Positions 57,421-64,000 of a stretch of DNA of 64,000 bases are shown here, one piece after another. This DNA comes from Teredinibacter turnerae T7901. GTDB lineage: Bacteria; Pseudomonadota; Gammaproteobacteria; Pseudomonadales; Cellvibrionaceae. Position numbers and translations under genes: made by a program. The stretch covers positions 3,035,125 to 3,099,124 of the forward strand of contig NC_012997.1 of the NCBI RefSeq assembly GCF_000023025.1, written 5' to 3'. The stretch's first letter is position 1; the number at the start of each line of letters is the position of its first letter. The notes under the pieces are model-generated. The model was given only the letters and a program-made list of their open reading frames with translations. It searched no databases and was not told the origin of the DNA.

Positions 57421-60400
57421 ATGAAGTTATATGCACGTTTGTATACTACGGCGGGTCTGCTGATATTGCTCTCCGCCTGTGGTGGTGGAGGTGGCAGCAC
57501 GTCACCAAGTTCATCGACTGGCAACTCCAGCAGTTCCTCCACAGCCAGCAGCAGTGCTTCTAGCAGCAGCTCCGCCAGCTCCAGTACATCCGGGTCAACA
57601 TCCAGCTCGTCTGGCAGCTCCTCCAGCAGCACCGGCGGCTTCAATGTGGGAGGCAATGCAACGGGTATCAACGGCAGCGTAACGCTGACTAACCAAGCCA
57701 ATAACGACACCAAAACACTCACCTCGGATGGGCCTTTTACCGTGTCCTCCGGTTTGCCTGACGGCAGCCCGTTTAACGTGGTTATTTCAACAAACGCTAC
57801 CGATCTGAACTGCTCGATTGAAGGGGGAGAGGGTATTGTCAGCGGCGGCAATTACAACGGCCTGTCCGTTACCTGTCTCGGCGAAAACGGTTATAACCTC
57901 GTGCCTTTTGGCATTCAAACCCAGGCTCCCAGCATTGTGGTATCAGGCCTGAGGGTTGTGGATCGCGCTACCAATAAACCGGTGAGCGGCCTGACACTGA
58001 ATGATTTTGTTGTCCGGGAAAACGATGAAGCTCTGGGCAGCGAAGCCTTTTTGGATTCCGAACCTGTTAGCAATGCCAACTTAATCATCAAAACTGTCCT
58101 ACTGCTGGACATCAGTACCAGTTTGTCCGAAAGCGATATCATCACGCTAAAGCAGGCAGCACGAGCAGTCATCTATGAAGAAAACAACCACGGTGTGAAG
58201 GTCTCGCGTCTGATCCCTGGTCAGCGGGTAGCGATTTACACCTTCGACAGCCAGGTTGAACGCATTATCGGCTTTTCCAGCGACGTTGGCGCGCTAGCAG
58301 ATGCTATTGACTCCATCCCCGAAAAAATTGTCGAGGGCGGTACCACCCTGCGCGGTAACTCCACGAACCTCATAGGTGCGGTACAAACCGGCGTTGCTCA
58401 GTGGACCAACCGCTTTGGGTTGGACGATGCAGAGACCGGCTACGCCATTCTGGTGACCGACGGCGAACATACCTCTGACGATGCAACACCGGCCAGCATT
58501 CAAGGGCAATTGGTCAATGCAGCAGGGGTACGCAAGGACGTCTACGCCATTGCCGTGCGCAACAATGCAGACATGGCCGCGCTGTCCGAAATTACCGGCA
58601 CCACCAACAAAGTCTACCAAGCCCTGGACATCAGTGATCTCAACCTGCGCCTGCAGGAAGTTCAGGCCGAGGCCATTGAACAGACCAAGGGCCTGTACAG
58701 GATTTACTACGCAACGCCCAAACGGTCCGGAACACATGAGATCAGTATCGAGGTGGCGGACAACGAACTGTGTCCTGTCAACGATACCGGCTGCGTGACC
58801 ACCCTGGTAGGCAATTTCAGCGCAAGCGGCTTCAGTGATATCACCGCTGTGTTGAGTGCACAGGTTGTGGGCGCTATCGAGTACAGCACCCGTGCCTATG
58901 CCGTACCTCCAGCAACAACAATTACTGTGACCGGTAAGCTCCGCTGGCTTAATCAGGCACCGGACCTGAGTTTTAGCTGGGAAGAGAACCTAGCCAGTAC
59001 CACACCACCAGAACTCAGCACCGATGGCGCCACTAAAGTCACTTTCAACGTTGATAACAGTTTCGCCGTTAATAAGCTACAGATCGAAGATCAGGCCACA
59101 GGGCTAAATACAGTACTGAGCTTCGCCCTAGATACAGACGCAGACGGCATACCAAACATCAATGACAACGATGACGATGGCGACGGCGTCGCCGATACCG
59201 CCGACGCCTTCCCTCTGGACTCGGCAGAAACCACCGATAGCGATAATGACGGTGTTGGAGATAACAGCGATGCTTTCCCACTAGATCGGTTTGAAAGCGC
59301 GGATACGGATAACGATGGCATTGGCGATAACAGCGACAAGTTTCCAACTGATCCCACCGAAACCGGCGATAACGATAATGACGGACTAGGTGATAACCGC
59401 GATACCGACGACGATAATGATGGCGTACTGGATGTGGATGATGCGCTGCCGTTTGATCCCACAGAAAGTGCGGACAGCGACACAGATGGTATTGGCGATA
59501 ATCGAGATATAGACGCAGACGGAGACGGTCTAATTGAAATCCACACCCTGGCGGATCTCTATGCAATGCGCAGCAACACCTTAGGTACCGGCAACGCCAG
59601 TGTTGGCTGCCCAATACCCGCTTGCAGCGGACATGAGCTGGTAACAGATCTTGATTTCGACACCGATGGCGATGGAGCTATCACCGAAGCCGATGAGTAT
59701 TGGAATATGGGTAGAGGTTGGGTCCCCATTTTCAACTACCGAACCACCTTCGAAGGCAATGGCCACACTATCAGTCACCTGTTTATTAATACTCCGGCCG
59801 ACAACAACATTGGTCTATTCGGAAGTACGGGTACAAACTTCGTTGCGCGCAACATTGTTCTACGTAAAGCCATGCTAACCGGCGCGAACAACGTCGGTCC
59901 ACTGGTAGGCTATATGTCAGCGACCGGCCATATCAGTGATTGCTACGTTGACGGCGAAATTCATAGCCCCAGCGCGGGCAATTACATGATAGGGGGCCTC
60001 GTCGGTCGATCACTGTCGGCCACCCTGGGTGACGTCACCAGCATTCGCCGGTGCACAATCAAAACCACAATTAGCAAAACCTATAGCAACGGACTCATTG
60101 GTGGTGTGGTTGGGAATAGCCAAAACCTGGTTATGGAAGACCTTTTGGTCACCACGCAAATCACCGCCAATGCGGGCTTCTTTGGCGGCCTGGTAGGAAC
60201 AATGAGTGGAACACTCATCGCGAGCACCAGTATCGACGCAGGTAACATTCTACAAACGTCGTCCACCGTCGCAGGCCTGTTCGGTAACTGGAGTGCAGCG
60301 CCATCTGTCACCGCAGTAGTGTGGGATGTTGACAGCCATGCAGGCATAACCAGCAAGGGCACCAACAATTACGGCACCAGCCTCACCACCGATGATATTC

Positions 60401-60576
60401 GCTGCCCCACCGAAGAGAGCGTTAACGGCTGTAGCGAGGACGCACTTGCAACCGTGGCCACCTTCGACCCGGAGATTTGGGACCTTGGCAGCAACAACCA
60501 ATATCCTGCATTAAAGCTGAATGGCGTATCCACGCGTGACGATAACTCAAACGGGATTTGGGACAGCCTCGAATAA
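57421..60576 (+). CDS. Poly-serine lipoprotein with VWA domain, thrombospondin type 3 and GLUG-like repeats
   Basis: 1051 residues. Lipobox LSAC with Cys20, Gly run and a Ser/Thr-rich linker (25-75). A VWA domain (about 222-410) keeps MIDAS residues: DISTS at 230-234, a Thr in GGTTLRGNST, and Asp347 in LVTDGE. Residues about 570-706 are calcium-binding thrombospondin type 3 repeats (DTDNDGIGDNSD type). The final third has GLUG-like beta repeats (GNGHTISHLFIN, VGPLVGYMS). A cell-surface adhesion role is inferred. Same N-terminal plan as the 49290 lipoprotein. Confidence 0.87.
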   Translation: MKLYARLYTTAGLLILLSACGGGGGSTSPSSSTGNSSSSSTASSSASSSSSASSSTSGSTSSSSGSSSSSTGGFNVGGNATGINGSVTLTNQANNDTKTLTSDGPFTVSSGLPDGSPFNVVISTNATDLNCSIEGGEGIVSGGNYNGLSVTCLGENGYNLVPFGIQTQAPSIVVSGLRVVDRATNKPVSGLTLNDFVVRENDEALGSEAFLDSEPVSNANLIIKTVLLLDISTSLSESDIITLKQAARAVIYEENNHGVKVSRLIPGQRVAIYTFDSQVERIIGFSSDVGALADAIDSIPEKIVEGGTTLRGNSTNLIGAVQTGVAQWTNRFGLDDAETGYAILVTDGEHTSDDATPASIQGQLVNAAGVRKDVYAIAVRNNADMAALSEITGTTNKVYQALDISDLNLRLQEVQAEAIEQTKGLYRIYYATPKRSGTHEISIEVADNELCPVNDTGCVTTLVGNFSASGFSDITAVLSAQVVGAIEYSTRAYAVPPATTITVTGKLRWLNQAPDLSFSWEENLASTTPPELSTDGATKVTFNVDNSFAVNKLQIEDQATGLNTVLSFALDTDADGIPNINDNDDDGDGVADTADAFPLDSAETTDSDNDGVGDNSDAFPLDRFESADTDNDGIGDNSDKFPTDPTETGDNDNDGLGDNRDTDDDNDGVLDVDDALPFDPTESADSDTDGIGDNRDIDADGDGLIEIHTLADLYAMRSNTLGTGNASVGCPIPACSGHELVTDLDFDTDGDGAITEADEYWNMGRGWVPIFNYRTTFEGNGHTISHLFINTPADNNIGLFGSTGTNFVARNIVLRKAMLTGANNVGPLVGYMSATGHISDCYVDGEIHSPSAGNYMIGGLVGRSLSATLGDVTSIRRCTIKTTISKTYSNGLIGGVVGNSQNLVMEDLLVTTQITANAGFFGGLVGTMSGTLIASTSIDAGNILQTSSTVAGLFGNWSAAPSVTAVVWDVDSHAGITSKGTNNYGTSLTTDDIRCPTEESVNGCSEDALATVATFDPEIWDLGSNNQYPALKLNGVSTRDDNSNGIWDSLE

Positions 60577-60614
60577 CCCCCTAAACATGTTTTAGATCGA
60601 CAACGAGCTCTGGT

Positions 60615-60639
60615 AACCCCGCATCACGCGGGGTTTTTT
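60615..60639 (+). terminator. Terminator after VWA lipoprotein gene
   Basis: AACCCCGC, loop ATCAC, GCGGGGTTTTTT; strong stem and T-run 39 bases past the stop. Confidence 0.92.
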
Positions 60640-60923
60640 ACATGCGCGCGCTGATAGTATTTGATTTAATCCCGTTTCAAAGGTCACTATCCAAGCATCA
60701 ATTGAACGCCTATTTGACACTAATAATTCATCCAGCGAAGGCCCCACGCCATTAATCCTCTGTTCGGCGATGATAGACAATCCAAACCAACGATACGCCA
60801 TGCGTATTGCGCACAAAGGGGTATATAGAAAAGTCGGGCGTTGCTTAGCTACAAAATAGCAAGCTTTCTGAAACATCGTTTTAAATGGCTTACCATCATA
60901 AATAGAGAGCACCGCCAACACTC

Positions 60924-60949
60924 TAGTGGATTAAACGTAAAATCCACTA
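60924..60949. repeat. 9-bp inverted repeat
   Basis: TAGTGGATT and AATCCACTA with an 8-base loop, in the gene-poor region. Confidence 0.75.
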
Positions 60950-61429
60950 CCGTCTAAACCAATGCGCTCGATTTTTTACTCCGCAGCAGCTTAGAGATTT
61001 AGTAACCAACTCTTCGGTCACAATGTCGAATTCGCCAGCTGCGCATCCATCCTAGACGTCAAATTCCCTCCCTTATCGTTCTTGCGTCCTCAAAGTGATT
61101 TAAATAAATGCGCTTCAACCTAATAATTTTCCCGAAGGTAGCACGCAAGCGTTAAAGCGACGTAATTTCCTCGAACGGACTGAAACTGATTTTGCCAAAA
61201 AATATTCTGGGCACAAAAATGCATTTACAATAAGTAGCGATGTCTCATTTATTAAAAGTTAAAAATAAATTCTATTTTTGGGCAGTGTAAAAGCTATAGC
61301 GAACAAGACATCACATGCTTTTGCTGCGGTTTTAAGAGTCCATCAGCCAAGGGATCGAACAGTTTAAATTGTGGCCGGTTGATACTCATTAATCTGGCCC
61401 ATCGGGCAATGGCGGTGCTTCCCTGCCCC

Positions 61430-61469
61430 GCCTATTAACCTCGCAAATTTCACAGCCAAGTTAATAGGC
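61430..61469. repeat. 10-bp inverted repeat GCCTATTAAC / GTTAATAGGC
   Basis: Perfect arms at 61430-61439 and 61460-61469 separated by 20 bases. The outer GCC...GGC and inner AAC...GTT recall, weakly, the arms of integron attC sites. Confidence 0.7.
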
Positions 61470-61761
61470 ATAAATACATCGGCAGAGACCAAGGGCAAGT
61501 TACAGCTTCGATAATGTCTGTGCAGCTAAAGCGACTAGAGCAACGAGCACATCACCCTCACCCCAAAAAATTCACTGATCGGGCAACAGAACTTTTGAGA
61601 CTCCAAGGTCACCATCATCGTTTTAACGATTTCAGTTCGCTTGCCATTAAGCTGGTGTTGCTGGGATGTGTTTACCCGCTGCGATTTCATTCCCAGTACA
61701 CAAAGAATACTTGCTAGAGACAGACTCGTAGGAGCACGCAGATTTAGATTGGTTGCCAATA

Positions 61762-61905
61762 GCCGTGACTCACCGCCGCAAGCCTACTGATAGCGGCAAG
61801 GCACATGTTAAGCTGGAGGCGTAGTTTGCTGGGGGATATAAATATAGGTACCCCTGATCAACGTAGTAATTTCTCTGTGTGACCGGCGGCGGTGAGTTGT
61901 TAGGC
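61762..61905 (-). repeat. attC-like imperfect inverted repeat
   Basis: A 12-bp perfect pair ACTCACCGCCGC (61768-61779) and GCGGCGGTGAGT (61886-61897), extended outward by GCC/GGC with a bulge. The outer end reads GCCTAAC on minus (61905-61899), like an attC R'' box, and a minus-strand 87-codon frame ends with its TAA inside that box, as in integron cassettes. The other end lacks GTTRRRY, so it would be a degenerate site. Confidence 0.3.
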
Positions 61906-62304
61906 GTCTTTCGCAATTAATGGCCTTGGTCCTTTATTGTGAAACGCAAGGCCACAAATGATCACCGCAGGCCGTGCCTCGAGCCTTGCAATACAGTTAG
62001 AACGCCCAACAGTTTCTGGTCGGAGCTCTTTAATAAGCGCTCGGCATACGTTCTCTTTGTAGGTGTTCTTTGCAAGTGCGAGTACTTTTACCAGGGCTTT
62101 TACAGGCACTCTATTAGCGGTGCTCTCCTTATCCATGCAAAGATTGAGGTTTTGTAGTACCAACTCAGCAAGCGCGGTAAAGAGGCAAATACAGCCTCCA
62201 CAATGCAGCCTAACGGCAACCTGGCTGCGCAGCCTTGGGAAGATTGTTCGACCTTCTAAACGGGAGATTACATTTGGTCGCCCGGGAAGGGCAGGAAGGA
62301 TAAC

Positions 62305-62354
62305 CCCTGATAATTCAGGGATTTAATACCTATCGGCTTTTGAGCATGCCGATA
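62305..62354 (-). terminator. Two hairpins downstream of tRNA-Ser
   Basis: TATCGGC / GCCGATA (62331-62354) and CCCTGA / TCAGGG (62305-62320) lie just beyond the tRNA-Ser 3' end on minus, probably marking the end of the csrA-tRNA transcript. No long T-run. Confidence 0.45.
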
Positions 62355-62364
62355 GCTAAAGAAT

Positions 62365-62457
<93 letters not shown>

Positions 62458-62634
62458 GCAACATTCCCACTTGGCCCGCTTGTGCACGCCGCTTTGTGTG
62501 GGGCGCGAATAATAGCAATTTGCCAAGAAAAATCAAAGGGTTGAAGAAAAAAATTTCAAAAAATAAAAGCCAAAGGGCAATATCACCACTTTGGCTTTTA
62601 CGACATGAGGGTTTTACCTGAAATTCGCGTAACC

Positions 62635-62829
62635 TTAGCTGTTACCTATTTCGCCTTGTTCTTGTTTTTCACGCTGTATGCGCTGGTAAATTTCCTCTCG
62701 GTGCACCGCAATCTCTTTCGGAGCATTCACCCCGATACGCACCTGGTTGCCCTTGACGCCCAGCACGGTTACGGTCACATCGTCACCGACCATGAGGGTT
62801 TCGCCAATTCGGCGGGTCAAAATTAACAT
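62635..62829 (-). CDS. csrA: Carbon storage regulator CsrA/RsmA
   Basis: 64 residues starting [20 protein letters not shown] with the conserved [20 protein letters not shown] core. A dimer that binds GGA motifs in mRNA leaders and controls carbon storage, motility and biofilm. AAGGAG ribosome site. Between lysC and tRNA-Ser, the standard gammaproteobacterial order. Confidence 0.97.
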   Translation of the reverse strand: MLILTRRIGETLMVGDDVTVTVLGVKGNQVRIGVNAPKEIAVHREEIYQRIQREKQEQGEIGNS

Positions 62830-63085
62830 TTAAGTCTCCTTATATTCATCCTGCTCTGCCAGCAATAATCATTTTGTTCGATGCCAGCTTCCACTGGTGG
62901 TCATCATTGCCACCCCTGTTATTGTTCTAGTCCACTATCAACTATCAAAGTTGTAGCACGGGAGGTAGATATAAACCAGCTAACTTTATATTTTGGTCAC
63001 AAAAATTAAAAGCCTGCCTAAAGGTTTAGACAAGCTTGGCATCAGTATCAACAATTGTAACACTTTTTTGACAACGTACTCTTTT

Positions 63086-64000
63086 TTACTTGTCTAATTC
63101 GAATGCACTGTGTAGTGCCCTAACAGCAAGTTCAAGGTACTTCTCTTCAATAATTACGGTGATCTTTATCTCGGAAGTTGTGATCATCTGAATATTGATA
63201 TTCTCGTTAGCCAGGGTTTTGAACATTTTCGAAGCAACCCCGGCGTGAGAGCGCATCCCAACACCAACAATGGAGATTTTCGCGATTTTGTCGTCTCCGA
63301 CAACCTCACGAGCACCTAAATCCTCGGCTACGCCTGCTAATACAGACTTCGCTTTTTCAAGATCGTTCTTGTGAACTGTGAAAGTAATCGCATTTGTGTT
63401 GTCTGCGGCGACATTTTGCACAATTACATCGATCTCGATATTCGCGTCACCAATGGGTGATAAAACCTTGGAAGCAACACCCGGCGCGTCGGGTACACCC
63501 AGAATGGAGATTTTTGCCTCGTCCCGATTAAAAGCTATGCCAGATACAACGGGTTGTTCCATTGTCTCGTTTTCCTCATCAAGTGTTATTAAGGTGCCTG
63601 GACCGTCGACAAACGACGACAGAACACGCAGTGGTACTTTGTACTTGCCAGCAAACTCGACCGAACGAATTTGCAAAACTTTCGACCCCTGGCTCGCCAT
63701 TTCGAGCATTTCTTCGAAGGTGATCTTGTCCAATCGGCGGGCGGAATCCACGACACGCGGATCGGTTGTATAGACGCCATCGACATCAGTGTAGATCTGG
63801 CATTCATCCGCTTTGAGCGCTGCCGCTAACGCGACGCCAGTGGTGTCGGAACCACCGCGACCGAGCGTGGTGATATTGCCTGCCTCATCCACGCCCTGGA
63901 ACCCGGCCACCACAACCACGCGACCTGCATCCAGATCGGCGCGCATGTTGTCTACATCGATGTTTTGAATGCGCGCTTTCATATGGGCGCTGTCGGTAAG
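63086..64000 (-). CDS. lysC: Aspartate kinase, C-terminal part (cut by window edge)
   Basis: The reading frame runs off the window at 64000, so only the last 304 residues or so are present. It covers the end of the kinase domain (GFQGVDEAGNITTLGRGGSDTT, IYTDVDGVYTTDPR) and two ACT domains that bind lysine and threonine for feedback control. It phosphorylates aspartate at the start of lysine, threonine and methionine synthesis. A Met at 63982 may be only an internal residue. Confidence 0.95.
   Translation of the reverse strand, partial: LTDSAHMKARIQNIDVDNMRADLDAGRVVVVAGFQGVDEAGNITTLGRGGSDTTGVALAAALKADECQIYTDVDGVYTTDPRVVDSARRLDKITFEEMLEMASQGSKVLQIRSVEFAGKYKVPLRVLSSFVDGPGTLITLDEENETMEQPVVSGIAFNRDEAKISILGVPDAPGVASKVLSPIGDANIEIDVIVQNVAADNTNAITFTVHKNDLEKAKSVLAGVAEDLGAREVVGDDKIAKISIVGVGMRSHAGVASKMFKTLANENINIQMITTSEIKITVIIEEKYLELAVRALHSAFELDK

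Larger units (their letters stand above)
60577..62330. other. 1.75 kb region without convincing genes
   Basis: After the 60615 terminator no frame on either strand has both a ribosome site and recognisable product. It contains inverted repeats at 60924-60949, 61430-61469 and 61762-61905, each listed, and AT-rich stretches near 61190-61280. It may be decayed mobile or cassette DNA. Confidence 0.55.

Noticed and set aside
60592-60921. 109-codon minus-strand frame
   Set aside because: Starts with GTG without ribosome site, overlaps a strong plus-strand terminator and has no recognisable product.
61900-62163. 87-codon minus-strand frame
   Set aside because: Noted only as part of the cassette-like layout; no ribosome site or known product, so not called as CDS.

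Overview
The window looks like chromosomal DNA of a marine, polysaccharide-degrading gammaproteobacterium of the Cellvibrionaceae type (Saccharophagus or Teredinibacter-like). The main reasons are two very long poly-serine linkers in surface lipoproteins, two GH94 disaccharide phosphorylases with their own sugar symporter, a sodium-pumping oxaloacetate decarboxylase, a polyhydroxybutyrate (PHB) cluster and a gammaproteobacterial lysC-csrA-tRNA-Ser block. The species assignment is inference; no rRNA lies in the window.

Layout. 0.1-4 kb: serine biosynthesis (serC, serA) and a thioredoxin-TPR chaperone (cnoX). 4.1-9.4 kb: PHB cluster (phaB, two phasins, phaR, phaC, bdhA). 9.5-18.7 kb: cello-oligosaccharide use (DUF4380 protein, cellobiose phosphorylase, a small exported protein, a GPH-family symporter, a second GH94 enzyme). 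18.6-22.5 kb: LHPP-like HAD phosphatase and a phage-shock (psp) locus with pspF divergent from a sigma-54-like promoter. 23.2-25.2 kb: a bactofilin followed by an unusual protein made of two degenerate methyltransferase-like halves. 25.1-31 kb: mocA/xdhC pair, an LpxR-like outer-membrane protein sharing operator-like repeats with a TetR gene, yigZ, trhO, bolA. 31-41.5 kb: small conserved protein, response regulator, pyruvate kinase, oadGAB, dusC, ggt, mgsA.

41.7-62.5 kb: tRNA-Arg(ACG) and tRNA-Ser(GCT), which are neighbours downstream of csrA in many gammaproteobacteria, lie about 20.6 kb apart on the same strand. Between them are a complete type I Wadjet/MksBEFG plasmid-defence operon (jetABCD), two poly-serine lipoproteins, a sensor kinase/response regulator pair, a LuxR-type regulator, GTCCCTC-type tandem repeats, and a 1.75 kb stretch with no convincing gene that contains several inverted repeats. 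No integrase or tRNA-derived direct repeat was found, so insertion is an inference from gene order. The window ends with csrA and the 3' part of lysC.

How the genes fit together: cello-oligosaccharides enter through the symporter and are split by phosphate in the cytoplasm; carbon flows through pyruvate kinase, and surplus acetyl units can be stored as PHB and recovered by BdhA. Psp, methylglyoxal synthase and CnoX are envelope and metabolic stress functions. The best candidates for novelty are the bactofilin-linked double pseudo-methyltransferase, the inter-tRNA region with the Wadjet operon, and the second GH94 enzyme of uncertain substrate.
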